Source of the DNA: Secundilactobacillus odoratitofui DSM 19909 = JCM 15043
Lineage (GTDB): Bacteria; Bacillota; Bacilli; Lactobacillales; Lactobacillaceae
DNA length: 64,000 nt
Assembly: GCF_001434895.1 (NCBI RefSeq)
Contig: NZ_AZEE01000029.1
Location: forward strand, 225,267-289,266
Reading direction: 5' to 3'
Under the pieces are notes generated by a model. The model saw only the letters and a program-made list of their open reading frames with translations. It was not told where the DNA came from and searched no databases. Each line of letters starts with the position of its first letter. Within the stretch, counting starts at the first letter, position 1. Positions 17,854 through 26,596 of the stretch are shown piece by piece. A program made the position numbers and the translations under genes.

Positions 17854-18609
17854 CTAACCATCCATGACAACGCCACCGTCAGCATCACCAATTTCACCAG
17901 TGATGAAGCTAGCAGCATCGCACCCGAAGAAGAGGATCATCTGTGCAATCTCGACAGGTTCAGCAGGACGCCCGAGTGGAATAATACTAATCACTTTTTG
18001 ATTCTTAACGGGGTCTTCAGACAGACTAGTCGTCATGGAAGTGTGGGTAAAGGAAGGCGCAACCGCGTTGGCATAGATACCATACTTGCCGCCTTCCTTA
18101 GCAATCGCTTTAGTAAAGCCATTGACACCAGCTTTTGACGATGCATAGGCGACCGTCCCGAGCAAGCCACCGCCAATTTTCCCAGCAACGGAAGAAACGT
18201 TAACGATTCGACCACCACCGTTGGCTTTGAAGTGTTCCCAGATTGCATGAACCGTGTTGTACGGCCCGGTTAAGTTGATTTTAATTGTGCGATCCCACTC
18301 TTCTGGAGGTAATTCATCGAATGGTTTAGCACTGATCACGCCGGCAACGTTGATTAAGGCGTCGACTTTTGTGAAGTCCTGAATAATTTGTTGAAATGTT
18401 TCATTAACCTGTTCCCGGTTTGCTTGATCCACGTGATAGGTTTTCACGTTACCGCCTAATTCTTTAGCAGTTGCAGCAGCAGCTTCATCGTCAATATCCA
18501 ATAACGCTACGGACCCACCGCCGGCAATAATGCCTTTCGTGACTTCTTTTCCAATACCTTTTGCACCGCCAGTTACAATCACAGTCTTATCCTGATAGTC
18601 GTACTTCAT
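17854..18609 (-). CDS. SDR oxidoreductase, 2-deoxygluconate/gluconate dehydrogenase type
   Basis: A 251-residue short-chain dehydrogenase. TGGAKGIGKEV is the cofactor loop, LLDID at the end of strand 2 suggests NAD preference, NVAGV the structural Asn, and VSSVAG / YASSKAG contain the catalytic Ser-Tyr-Lys. The C-terminal GDADGGVVMDG is the usual SDR ending. Pairing with KdgT suggests a role in interconverting keto- and hydroxy-gluconates (KduD-like). It is first in the operon; a 12-bp palindrome matching cre lies about 55 bp upstream. Confidence 0.75.
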   Translation of the reverse strand: MKYDYQDKTVIVTGGAKGIGKEVTKGIIAGGGSVALLDIDDEAAAATAKELGGNVKTYHVDQANREQVNETFQQIIQDFTKVDALINVAGVISAKPFDELPPEEWDRTIKINLTGPYNTVHAIWEHFKANGGGRIVNVSSVAGKIGGGLLGTVAYASSKAGVNGFTKAIAKEGGKYGIYANAVAPSFTHTSMTTSLSEDPVKNQKVISIIPLGRPAEPVEIAQMILFFGCDAASFITGEIGDADGGVVMDG

Positions 18610-19070
18610 GTGTAAAAACCTCTATTCTCATTTGGTATATTTAGAAAATTTAATGAAACCACGTAAACGTTTACAAGCTCAGTTTATCTCAAAGTATTTG
18701 AGAAGTCTAGTGAAAATTTTAATTTGTTTTTAATTTTACGTTTAAGGCATTATCCAAAGTTTACTTAAATCACGGCAATTGTGGCTTTCCGCTTTATTGT
18801 TTATAGATTAAAACCATTATTTGTTTTTAATTAAAAGTAAATTTTCTGATAATAGATAGATTAAATTTCTGTCCTCTTTTTTCACAAGAACCCAAATATT
18901 ACTATAAAGTTGTTCTTATTTTCAGGAATGATTCACTAATTTGTCACAACCGCCAATAAAAATCAAGCGAAAAGGCACCGCTTTCAAATTTGTAACCAAA
19001 ACGTAACTTATGAAGCACCCCCGTTCTCAGCTATACTTGTGGACATTGTGTATAGAAAAGGAGAAACAAC
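18610..19070. other. divergent intergenic region
   Basis: A 461-bp AT-rich gap without a gene. It contains the cre-like palindrome at 18662-18675. A candidate rightward promoter is TATACT at 19032-19037 with a poor -35 (TTATGA) 18 bp upstream. Confidence 0.5.
18662..18675. promoter_or_regulatory. cre-like palindrome upstream of the SDR-kdgT operon
   Basis: The minus strand reads TGTAAACGTTTACG, 13 of 14 matches to the CcpA consensus, with a perfect 12-bp palindrome GTAAACGTTTAC. It could also bind a LacI-family uronate regulator. Confidence 0.65.
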
Positions 19071-19577
19071 ATGCCTCGTAATTTAAAAGAAGAATTAGTT
19101 TTCACTGCCATTATGGCTGGTCTTATGGTCCTCGTGATGGTTGGCTACAACGTCGTCCTGGCTGAAGGCTTTACCAGTAACCTCGTACTGCATACCTTAG
19201 AAGAATACCCCGGCGGTTTAATCGTTGCGGTTATCTTGGACCTATTAGTTGTCGGTAAGCTCGCAAAGGGCTTTGCGTTCAAATACATTATTAACGACTA
19301 TATGAAGAAGAACGTTCTACTGATTGGTTTGACCATCTCTGTTTTAATGGTGCTTGGTATGGTGACTTGCATGTCACTTTTCGGTATCATCATGGCTGGT
19401 AACGTCAGCTGGGGTGCCTATGGTCACGCTTGGTTATTTAACGTCATCATGGCCTTACCATTACAACTACTCATCGTTGGCCCAATTGCTCGAACCATTT
19501 TAGGCAAGATGCAAGCTTCTGCTGATGCAGCAACTGCATTGCGTGAAGAAAGTACGACCGAAAACGAATTGGATTAA
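19071..19577 (+). CDS. DUF2798 four-helix membrane protein
   Basis: A 168-residue integral membrane protein with four hydrophobic segments, matching the DUF2798 arrangement of two repeated halves (PRNLKEELVFTAIMAGLMVLVM and the later LIGLTISVLMVLGMVTCMSLF). Function unknown. It begins behind AAAAGGAGAAACAAC and ends at a strong terminator, so it is monocistronic. A more distant relative is encoded at 35905-36366 on the other strand. Confidence 0.65.
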   Translation: MPRNLKEELVFTAIMAGLMVLVMVGYNVVLAEGFTSNLVLHTLEEYPGGLIVAVILDLLVVGKLAKGFAFKYIINDYMKKNVLLIGLTISVLMVLGMVTCMSLFGIIMAGNVSWGAYGHAWLFNVIMALPLQLLIVGPIARTILGKMQASADAATALREESTTENELD

Positions 19578-19588
19578 ACTCAGACATC

Positions 19589-19628
19589 AAAAAACGGTGC
19601 ACGTTAAATTAACGTGCACCGTTTTTTT
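19589..19628. terminator. bidirectional terminator
   Basis: Stem of about 19 bp centred on GTTAAATTAAC with flanking A and T runs. It separates the DUF2798 gene from the small minus-strand gene at 19641. Confidence 0.85.
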
Positions 19629-19640
19629 AGATTTCAGTAA

Positions 19641-19754
19641 TTATGCGTTCTTTTTGGCGTCATTCATTGCCTTCATAATTGAAGGATTCTTTGAATGGCA
19701 GTCCTTGATCAACTGTAAATCTTCTTCACTTAACTTAACAGTATATTCAGCCAT
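19641..19754 (-). CDS. 37-residue small protein
   Basis: Read by eye from ATG 19754: MAEYTVKLSEEDLQLIKD followed by CHSKNPSIMKAMNDAKKNA. AAAAGGGG lies 8 nt upstream, and a terminator follows the stop within 15 bp, so it has the layout of a complete small gene. The composition is charged and helical with one cysteine and no signal peptide. VKLSEEDLQLIK recalls the start of small RHH or antitoxin-like proteins, but no family is recognised. Confidence 0.6.
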   Translation of the reverse strand: MAEYTVKLSEEDLQLIKDCHSKNPSIMKAMNDAKKNA

Positions 19755-19957
19755 GGTTATGCCCCTTTTCTTATGTAATGCTTTTACTATAAGCATTTGA
19801 GGTGCAAATTGCAACTCATCACAATAGCCATCCTAACTCGTTAGAATTCCCACAGTTGTCATGTCAATCACACTTGTTTTTTACCTTAATCATTGTTTTT
19901 TTAGCACTAAATCGATATGCTTTAGTCAATCTATACGCGTACGAAAGGACATCTAAT

Positions 19958-20722
19958 ATGTTTGAAATGACCCCCACTTGGCATGACGGACGTTTAACCC
20001 TCACACTTGAGCCCGACCATGGCATCATTGAACTTCAACCAGCTCCTGTTTCTCCGAATAAGTCAGTCTCGACACTCTATTTTCAAGGTCCCATGCTGTT
20101 AAGTATCGATCAGCAACCCGACTCGATCACCCCCGACCGTGTCTTAACGATTCAACCTGAGGAAGGAATTGAACCACGTTATCTTTCTCAAACGATTGCA
20201 ACCTTAGCTAAAAAGGCCGGTTACCAAGTCAGTGTTACGACCATCAAAATTCCCGCCAATCATCAGCAACCAACGTTGGCGTACCTAGATCAATTAACTC
20301 CCATCACAACACTCCTCGGGTTAAGTTTTCCTGCTAAGGTGATTGCAAAAAAACAATCAGCCAAAGTACAACATCGTTGGAAAAAGGCCGTTGCCACAGT
20401 TGCTTTCACCACCAATTACGCAGATACGAATGCAACCATTTATTGGCGTAAACGCAACGAAATGGTCATCCTGGCTGGTGCCAAGATGAAAGCTGAGCCC
20501 ACCTTAAACGCTGATGGCAGCCTTGGCTTCTCAGCACGATTTGCGCAACAGCTGCGTGCCGAGCATCAAACTGCCTTCAACAATAACTTCGTAACAACTG
20601 AGGACATCGTTTTAAAAAGTACTAATGAAGTCGGCCTATTCCTCTATTTTGCGGGCACCAACAGTTGGCTCCAGTTTAAAGACGCCGATGGTAAAACACT
20701 GGATGAATGGGCAGCGGTTTAG
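19958..20722 (+). CDS. DUF4357-like C-terminal domain protein of unknown function
   Basis: A 254-residue soluble protein. I start at ATG 19958 behind GAAAGGACATCTAAT; the upstream in-frame reading from 19802 lacks a ribosome site. The last 100 residues contain VILAGAKMKAEP, FVTTEDIVLKS and WLQFKDADGKTLDEW, matching the DUF4357 pattern often found appended to restriction or nuclease-related proteins. The N-terminal 150 residues are not recognised. It is followed after 86 bp by a secreted protein gene. Role unknown; an accessory defence role is possible but unsupported. Confidence 0.6.
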   Translation: MFEMTPTWHDGRLTLTLEPDHGIIELQPAPVSPNKSVSTLYFQGPMLLSIDQQPDSITPDRVLTIQPEEGIEPRYLSQTIATLAKKAGYQVSVTTIKIPANHQQPTLAYLDQLTPITTLLGLSFPAKVIAKKQSAKVQHRWKKAVATVAFTTNYADTNATIYWRKRNEMVILAGAKMKAEPTLNADGSLGFSARFAQQLRAEHQTAFNNNFVTTEDIVLKSTNEVGLFLYFAGTNSWLQFKDADGKTLDEWAAV

Positions 20723-20808
20723 TGTAACGATACTTATAGTAATAAAAGAAATCCACTTTATTTTTTATAAAATAAGGCGTACCCTATTTGTATTAGGGGG
20801 AATTTTAC

Positions 20809-21351
20809 ATGTCAAACAAATTAATTGCTAAACTGGCTGTAGCAACGCTACTGCCAATTGGGGCCATTGCCGTAACGACCGAATTTACCACTGTCCAAGC
20901 GTCTGCTAAATCTACACTCAAGACGTTCCCAAAGTCATTACGACGGACTTGGTATCACTACGATGGTCATGGCCGTTATGAAACCGTTAAGTTTACAAGT
21001 AAGCATTATTATACTAAATATTACGATGGAAAATGGTATCACAGTAGTTCAACACTGCATTCTCGCAACGAGAATGCAGATCCAGACCAGCTCAAAATTC
21101 ATTCGAGTTGGGCAGTTGCCTTTACTTACCACATTGGCAAAACTCACTGGACTGACATCAAGGGCTGGAATCAATCCGCCGGTGATGGTACATCTTACAA
21201 ATTAGAGATTAGAAAATATCACCATAAAAACTTCCGACTTCTCAGTGAGGCTGGCGGTGCAGGGCCTTGGATTTCCAAGCACTACTACGCAACCAAAAAA
21301 GTGGCGCACGTCATGGGTAATCGCCACTTTTCAGGTGAACATTACTATTAA
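20809..21351 (+). CDS. small secreted protein of unknown function
   Basis: A 180-residue protein with a classical signal peptide: KLIAKLAVATLLPIGAIAV followed by a probable cleavage site at VQASA-K (about residue 32). The mature part is basic and rich in Tyr, His and Lys, with a repeated K-Y/H-Y pattern, common among cell-surface or secreted lactobacillus proteins that are otherwise unannotated. Ribosome site TTAGGGGGAATTTTAC. A terminator follows immediately. Confidence 0.65.
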   Translation: MSNKLIAKLAVATLLPIGAIAVTTEFTTVQASAKSTLKTFPKSLRRTWYHYDGHGRYETVKFTSKHYYTKYYDGKWYHSSSTLHSRNENADPDQLKIHSSWAVAFTYHIGKTHWTDIKGWNQSAGDGTSYKLEIRKYHHKNFRLLSEAGGAGPWISKHYYATKKVAHVMGNRHFSGEHYY

Positions 21352-21358
21352 AATCATC

Positions 21359-21397
21359 AAAAAGGTTAGGTCACTTAAGCGACCTAACCTTTTTTTG
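21359..21397. terminator. terminator after the secreted protein gene
   Basis: AAAAAGGTTAGGTC paired with GACCTAACCTTTTT, 8-nt loop, T run. Confidence 0.85.
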
Positions 21398-21463
21398 AGA
21401 AATACACTTCATTAACATCCCACAATGACACGAATCGAACCTACTCCACTAGAGCGATTAATG

Positions 21464-22222
21464 TTATTGGGCCGTGTAACCACCATCGACAACAAATTCA
21501 GAACCTGTCGCGAACTTCGATTCATTCGAAGCAAGGTAGACACACATGTACGCGATATCATCGGGTTCCCCAATGTGCCCCATTGGTGTCTTCGTACGTG
21601 CTGACATGGCTTCCTCAGCACCTGGTAAGTCATCAACTAGCGGTGTCTTAATGTAACCTGGGTGAACGGTGTTAACACGAACACCATAGTCCTTTAAGGC
21701 GCAGTCAAGTGCAGCGGACTTAGACATGATTCTAACAGCACCCTTTGAGGCGTTATAAGCACCCAAGTTAGGATCACCAATGAAGCCTTCGATGGAAGAC
21801 ATGTTGATGATTGATGCGCCAAGATTCTTGTTCTTCATCCGTTGAATGGCTAACCGTGTGCCGAAGAAGACGGCATCCAAGTTGATTGAAAGCAACTTAT
21901 GCCATTCCTCAGTTGTCGTGTTTTCAATGCTCTTGTTGACAGCAATCCCAGCATTGTTGACTAATGTTGATACGGGACCAAAGGCTTTTTCAGTTTCGTC
22001 AAATAAATCGACCCAACCTGCTTCATCCGATGCGTCGTGCTTCATGAACCGAATAACATCTGGGCCACCGATGCTGGCCGCGGCTTTTTCACCAACGTCT
22101 GCGTGACGTCCAGTAATCACCACTTTAGCACCTTCGTCTACGAAACGTTTGGCAATCCCCAAACCAATGCCTAATGTACCACCCGTAACAATTGCAACTT
22201 TACCTTTTAATCGATCTGTCAA
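21464..22222 (-). CDS. R-specific NADPH-dependent alcohol dehydrogenase (short-chain)
   Basis: A 252-residue SDR. I place the start at TTG 22222, 8 nt after GGAGG; this gives the N-terminus MTDRLKGKVAIVTGG, which matches, as I remember them, the R-ADHs of L. brevis and L. kefir, and the C-terminus DGGYTAQ, whose final Gln helps bind magnesium in that family. The catalytic Ser143, Tyr156 and Lys160 are present, and TGRH after strand 2 fits NADPH use. It reduces prochiral ketones to R-alcohols and helps regenerate NADP. It is monocistronic. The longer reading to 22270 passes through the ribosome site and is unlikely. Confidence 0.88.
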   Translation of the reverse strand: MTDRLKGKVAIVTGGTLGIGLGIAKRFVDEGAKVVITGRHADVGEKAAASIGGPDVIRFMKHDASDEAGWVDLFDETEKAFGPVSTLVNNAGIAVNKSIENTTTEEWHKLLSINLDAVFFGTRLAIQRMKNKNLGASIINMSSIEGFIGDPNLGAYNASKGAVRIMSKSAALDCALKDYGVRVNTVHPGYIKTPLVDDLPGAEEAMSARTKTPMGHIGEPDDIAYMCVYLASNESKFATGSEFVVDGGYTAQ

Positions 22223-22582
22223 ATCGAACACCTCCAAGAGAATTACATCGATTGATGTTAATTTAAGCATAGCACCAACACTAACAAAAAGATAGTGTTA
22301 TTTTTCACAAATAGACTAATTTTAAGAAAACTTCAGCTTGTTTACGGTATTTTTAAAAAGCTTGAATTTTTTAATGTTAGCGTATCCAATTACTATTTTA
22401 TAGATATTTAGTAATTTGGTATAAGACTTTAGCTAATCTTTTAGCTACTCATTTTAAAGCGTGATACTAATCACATTCATACAATTTTTCAAACAATTCA
22501 TTTTGAAAATAATTATCCTGGAGCAACGCAAAAAACGACATCGACACCCTTCAGGGGCGTCGATGTCGTTTTTAGTCAGCAA
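22223..22582. other. intergenic region upstream of the R-ADH
   Basis: A 360-bp AT-rich gap. Apart from the R-ADH ribosome site and the terminator at 22530-22574 I see no gene or recognisable operator. Confidence 0.5.
22530..22574 (-). terminator. terminator of the M42 peptidase gene
   Basis: Perfect 15-bp stem (22531-22545 with 22559-22573) followed on the minus strand by a T run. Confidence 0.85.
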
Positions 22583-23659
22583 TTAAAATGCTGCAATCTT
22601 TTCAGCCGAAAGCGCCGCAATCAGTGCCTTCAACAATTTTACTGTATTTTCAAAATCAGAGTATGCCACAATGCCGTAGTTGGTGTGTTCGTAGCGCACT
22701 GGAATCCCAATACAAATCGTTGGAATACCTTGATACTGTTGTAGCGCAGCACCATCAATGCCACCACCAGTTCGTACTGCACGGGTGTATGGAATACCAG
22801 CACCCTCTGCAGTTGCGACCGTAAACGCTTGAAATTCAGGATCCGCGATAAACGACGTGTCCATATCCCGCAACATTGGACCACGTTTCAACCCGGTCTG
22901 AATCAACCATTCTGGGGTGAACGTATCATCAGCTGGACAACCTTCCAAACAAATGGCGATATCCGGGTGCACTTTTTTAATCGTCACTTCTGCACCACGT
23001 AAGCCAACCTCTTCTTGCGCAGCCACTGCACCGACTAGGTTATAGTCCAACTTTTCATCTGCCAAATCGTGCATCGTCGTGAGTAATGCTGAAGTCCCAA
23101 TTCGATTATCGAAGGCTTTACCCATCATCACGTCTTGTTGCTCCCAGTATTCCCACTGAGTATCAGGGACGATTGGGCAACCCGTATCGATCAAGAGCTG
23201 TTGCTTAGTTTCTTCAGCGCTATTGGTACCGACATCGATAACTAAATGGTCATTCTCGATTGGTGCCTTCTTTTCAGCTTCCGTCATAAAGTGAGGCGGC
23301 TTGGTGGCAACTAAGCCGGTTACCCACTTACCAGCTCGATTACGAATTCGCATTTTTTCAGCCGTCAAATTAGCGGGTACCCACCTGCCGAGTTGAACGA
23401 ACTTAATGGTCCCATTGGGCTTTACGGCTTGAACAACCAAACCAACTGCGTCCAAATGTGAATCGATCATCAACGTTTTTTCCTTACGCCCACTATTACC
23501 GTGGTGCTTTAAGTACACATTATTCATTGGGTCACTGGTGACGTCAGCAAAGCCATTACCAAACTGTTTCACGACGTCACGCACTTCATCCTCGTAACCA
23601 CTTGGGCCGTTGGCATTCGACAGTGACTCAATCAACTTTAGTGCTGCTTTTTTATCCAA
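22583..23659 (-). CDS. M42 family aminopeptidase (FrvX/PepA-like)
   Basis: A 358-residue di-metal peptidase. SHLDAVGLVV supplies the first ligands, AFDNRIG the bridging Asp region, AAQEEVGLRGA the catalytic Glu pair, and TGGGIDGAALQQYQGIPTICIGIP the C-terminal ligand segment; all M42 features are present. It removes N-terminal residues from peptides in the cytoplasm, here likely from imported oligopeptides, since a (broken) oligopeptide-binding gene lies directly upstream. It starts at ATG 23659 with AGGAGCAGATAG before it. Related enzymes are called glutamyl aminopeptidase, endoglucanase M or FrvX; the exact specificity is unknown. Confidence 0.82.
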   Translation of the reverse strand: MDKKAALKLIESLSNANGPSGYEDEVRDVVKQFGNGFADVTSDPMNNVYLKHHGNSGRKEKTLMIDSHLDAVGLVVQAVKPNGTIKFVQLGRWVPANLTAEKMRIRNRAGKWVTGLVATKPPHFMTEAEKKAPIENDHLVIDVGTNSAEETKQQLLIDTGCPIVPDTQWEYWEQQDVMMGKAFDNRIGTSALLTTMHDLADEKLDYNLVGAVAAQEEVGLRGAEVTIKKVHPDIAICLEGCPADDTFTPEWLIQTGLKRGPMLRDMDTSFIADPEFQAFTVATAEGAGIPYTRAVRTGGGIDGAALQQYQGIPTICIGIPVRYEHTNYGIVAYSDFENTVKLLKALIAALSAEKIAAF

Positions 23660-23739
23660 ACTATCTGCTCCTCTACATTAGAATTAAACTTACAACTTCA
23701 TTATATTAGAAATAAAGTTGAAATCTAACTATATTTTAA

Positions 23740-25383
23740 TTATTTTGTTAAATAAGCTTCCCGGTAGTCATAGTGTCCATTAATTCGGTCATAAATAACG
23801 CCCTTCAGCTTTGGATTAACGAGGTCAATCCCGTTAGATTGATACAACGAGGTCAGGCCTTGGTCCGATGAAAGTGTCTTTTCAGCTGTGACTAAATCTT
23901 GCCAACGTTTAGTCGGATTGTTGGCATCTGCATTGTTAGAGCGGTCGATGGCATCATCAAAGGTCTTATTAGACCACTTACCATTGTTTTCCGAGCTATC
24001 AGACGTCATTTGAGCCAAGAACGAGATCGGGTCAGCAAAGTCAGCTGACAAGCCCATCATACTCATTTGGAAGTTACCCGACTCCGTTTGGTCTAACAAG
24101 GTTGCAAACGGAATGTTGTTGACCTGAATTTTCAAATTAGGCAGATTTTGCTGTAATTGACTCTGTATGAATTCAGTGACGTGCTTGGTTTGATCATCGT
24201 CAGCCGCTTTCAGAGTTACTGTAATACTCGTTTTACCTAATTGCTTCAAAGCCTTCTTATAATAGCTTTGGGCCTTTTGCTTATCATAATTAACCGTGCC
24301 GTCAACGTAAGCCTCTTTGGCAAAGTCCTCACCCGTCTTCGGATTGGTTGCAAAATCTGCCGGCGTAAAGCCTTTGGAAACCACTGACCCATTTTGCATC
24401 ACTTTATTGATCAGTTGGTTTCGATTAATTGCCAGTGAGAATGCTTTTCGCAAGTTCTTATTCTTGAAGATGCCCGAGGTTTGCTTGTATTGCAAATACT
24501 CAGTTGCCGCCAGCGGTCGGTGAACAACATCCTTATTCTTAGCCAGTTGTTGCGCCTGCTCACCAACTAAGCTGATCATGTCTAACTTATTTGATTGATA
24601 GAGATTGTAATTGGTGTTCGGTTCCTTGACCACTTGATACCCAATGGTTGAAAGTTTAACGGCCTTCTTGTTCCAGTATTCTTTGTTTTTGACGAGTTTC
24701 TAACTTAAGTTAGTCCCGGTCCAACCAACGCTCTTAAATGGGCCGTTCGAAACCGTTGTAGCACTTGAAGTCCCGTACTTTTTGCCATACTTTTGCACTG
24801 CCTTTTTATCCAGTGGATAAAGTGTTTCACGGGCCATAATCATCTTAAAGTAGGTTGTGGGTTTAGCTAACGTGACCTTTAACTGATACTTGCCCGTTGC
24901 CGTAACGCCCAATTGCGTTGGCGATAACTTGCCATCCGCAATCTGAGAAGCGTTTTTGATGCTATCGAACAAATAGGTGTACTGACTGCCCGTTGACGGG
25001 GTTACCGCACGACGCCAAGAGTAAACGAAGTCCTGTGCCGTGACCGGATCCCCATTACTCCACTTGGTATTATGCCGAATATCGATCGTATAGGTTTTGC
25101 CATCTTTGGAAACCTGCGTCTTAGTTGCCAAGGCTGAATGGACCTTACCATTCGCGTCATAGCGATAAAGGCCCTCATTCGTTTGATCAACCTGTGTGAA
25201 CGAGTTCTTATCATAAATCTTTGAGACATCTAGACTCGTTAGTTCCGCATTTGTTGATAAGTTGATTGTTTGCTTTGAGGCCATGCTACTCGAACTACTT
25301 TTGTTGCCACAGGCCGCGAGCAGCGAGACGCTCCCCAAAGTAATCAACATCATCTTGCCAGTGTTACCTAAACCGATATGCAT
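23740..25383 (-). pseudogene. oppA-like oligopeptide-binding lipoprotein interrupted by one in-frame TAG
   Basis: The reading frame is continuous from ATG 25383 to 23740 (547 codons) except for a single TAG at 24700-24702. The first half has a lipoprotein signal ending LLAAC; the second half continues ...KEYWNKKAVKL as in intact OppA proteins. Alignment with the paralogue at 45703-47328 puts the stop one codon after NLS in the GTN-x-x region, most simply a Trp TGG changed to TAG. No frameshift is needed. It is either a recent pseudogene, an amber readthrough case or a sequencing error. The product would bind extracellular peptides for an ABC importer that is not in this window. Confidence 0.85.
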
Positions 25384-25582
25384 CAACAGGACTTCCTTTT
25401 TCTAATTATTTTTTAATCTTAATTATCATACTCGTTTTTGCATATTTATGTCAAATATTTTTGAGATTACTGTTATTTAGGCTATTTCGGCATTTTTATC
25501 GTATTATTTTCATATTTATAAAATTATTTGATTTAATCCAGAATTATTTTCATTAAAATAAAATGAAAATATCGTCACAGAA

Positions 25583-25598
25583 TGTTTCACGTGAAACA
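25583..25598. other. parS centromere site 2
   Basis: Exact TGTTTCACGTGAAACA in the divergent region between the broken oppA and the YjbR-family gene. Confidence 0.9.
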
Positions 25599-25635
25599 TC
25601 AAATATAGTTTATAATTGTACTGGAGGTGTTAGTG

Positions 25636-25986
25636 ATGACCAGAGACCAACTCATCAATTATTGTTTAAACGAATATAATTCCGAAATCGATAAACCATT
25701 TAAGCACTATCCAGACTACGTTGCCATTCGTCATTTGAACGGCAAATGGTTTGGCCTTATCATGAACGTTCCCGCAAATAAACTTGGGTTGTCCGGCACT
25801 GAGAATATTGACATTGTCGACCTCAAAGTTGAGCCTGAACTCAATTCAATTTTGCAGGTTCAGCCTGGTTTTTTACCAGGGTATCACATGTCCAAAATTC
25901 ATTGGATCAGTGCGCGACTAGATTATTTTGAATCTATTGATCAGTTGGCGGATTTGATTGAAGGTAGTTTTATTGCCACGGCTTAA
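25636..25986 (+). CDS. MmcQ/YjbR family protein
   Basis: A 116-residue protein of the MmcQ/YjbR family, a cyclophilin-like double-wing fold sometimes called DNA-binding. FKHYPDYVAIRHLNGKWFGLI at residues 22-42, the VDLKVEP segment near 60 and GYHMSKIHWISARLD near 82 are typical. ATG 25636 lies 8 nt after GGAGG; GTG 25627 overlaps the ribosome site. Function is unknown. parS site 2 is 37 bp upstream, close to its promoter. Confidence 0.7.
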   Translation: MTRDQLINYCLNEYNSEIDKPFKHYPDYVAIRHLNGKWFGLIMNVPANKLGLSGTENIDIVDLKVEPELNSILQVQPGFLPGYHMSKIHWISARLDYFESIDQLADLIEGSFIATA

Positions 25987-26035
25987 TTGTTTGAAGCAAA
26001 ACCGGATATTAATCCTATTTAATGTCAGCCTTCGG

Positions 26036-26204
26036 CCAGCGTTGGTTTGGAACCTGAAGTGGGGACCGGGACGGGCCAAAAGGCGGTCTCGTCCCTCGCA
26101 TTTGAGTCTCACCGAGAACCATTGTGAGTCTCAAACGTCGTCCCGTGATATCAGGGAAGTTCGCCCTGATAACACCGTCACCACAGGTTCCAAACCAACG
26201 CTGG
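26036..26204. repeat. nested inverted-repeat element A (169 nt)
   Basis: Outer arms 26036-26056 and 26184-26204 are a perfect 21-bp inverted repeat. Inside are GGGACG/CGTCCC, a 12-bp pair with a single central mismatch (TTTGAGTCTCAC at 26100-26111 and GTGAGTCTCAAA) and a TATCAGGG/CCCTGATA hairpin. The core GAG-Y-CTCACC-R-AG ... GAGTCTCA ... ACGTC recurs, same orientation and mismatch position, in element B at 61497-61657. Possible structured ncRNA or dispersed repeat. Confidence 0.8.
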
Positions 26205-26426
26205 CGCTACGGCTTTACATTGATAAACATTGAAAAACTATGGTAAATAGTTTCTCTTAGTAAGCGACTAAATCATTTTTTCTATCATAAAATTCACAAA
26301 AATAGTGATAACACGCGAGGCTCACAAATAATCACAATCTTAGTGTTGTGTCTGTTGTTAGCCATCCGATTTCTGATGGCTAACAACGCGAATCAATGTC
26401 ACACTTCAACAAATATAATGCATTCA

Positions 26427-26492
26427 AAAAACGCTAAGTTTAAATAGATCCGCCCACTTATTTGAGTAAATCTATTTAAACTTAGCGTTTTT
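26427..26492. terminator. bidirectional terminator, 23-bp perfect stem
   Basis: Arms 26427-26449 and 26470-26492 are fully complementary with a 20-nt loop and A/T runs at the ends. It lies about 105 bp past the luxS stop and may terminate luxS transcripts. Confidence 0.75.
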
Positions 26493-26596
26493 AATTGTTT
26501 TCAATTGATTCTGAAGACTGATTTCGGCTCTGCCGAAACGTGTTCCTCGAAGCAGAGAGCTGCATCTAAACGCTTCTCGTCACACTCTCTTTCTTT

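Larger units (their letters stand above)
25987..26596. other. 610-bp gene-free region rich in hairpins
   Basis: Contains the nested hairpin element at 26036-26204, a 13-bp perfect hairpin at 26354-26387 (GTTGTTAGCCATC / GATGGCTAACAAC) without a T run, a 23-bp perfect hairpin at 26427-26492, and smaller stems up to the luxS stop. No ORF with a ribosome site was found. Confidence 0.6.

Noticed and set aside
17443-18138. 231-codon plus-strand ORF across kdgT and the SDR gene
   Set aside because: It spans two well-supported genes on the opposite strand and their 19-bp junction; composition is that of an antisense shadow.
21440-21475. GGTTCGATTC-like string on the minus strand resembling a tRNA T-loop
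   Set aside because: The flanking bases do not pair into a T-stem, and no anticodon or acceptor stem is present; most of it lies just past the R-ADH stop codon.
24634-24699. Two separate genes for the halves of the oppA-like region
   Set aside because: The frame continues unbroken through 24633-24699 on both sides of the TAG, and the second half lacks a ribosome site, so this is one gene with a nonsense codon.
24821-24840. Additional parS-like TGTTTCACG within the oppA pseudogene
   Set aside because: Only the left half matches; the right half reads GGCCATA.
26036-26204. CRISPR array or IS remnant at element A
   Set aside because: There are no regularly spaced direct repeats, no cas genes, no transposase fragment and no obvious target-site duplication.
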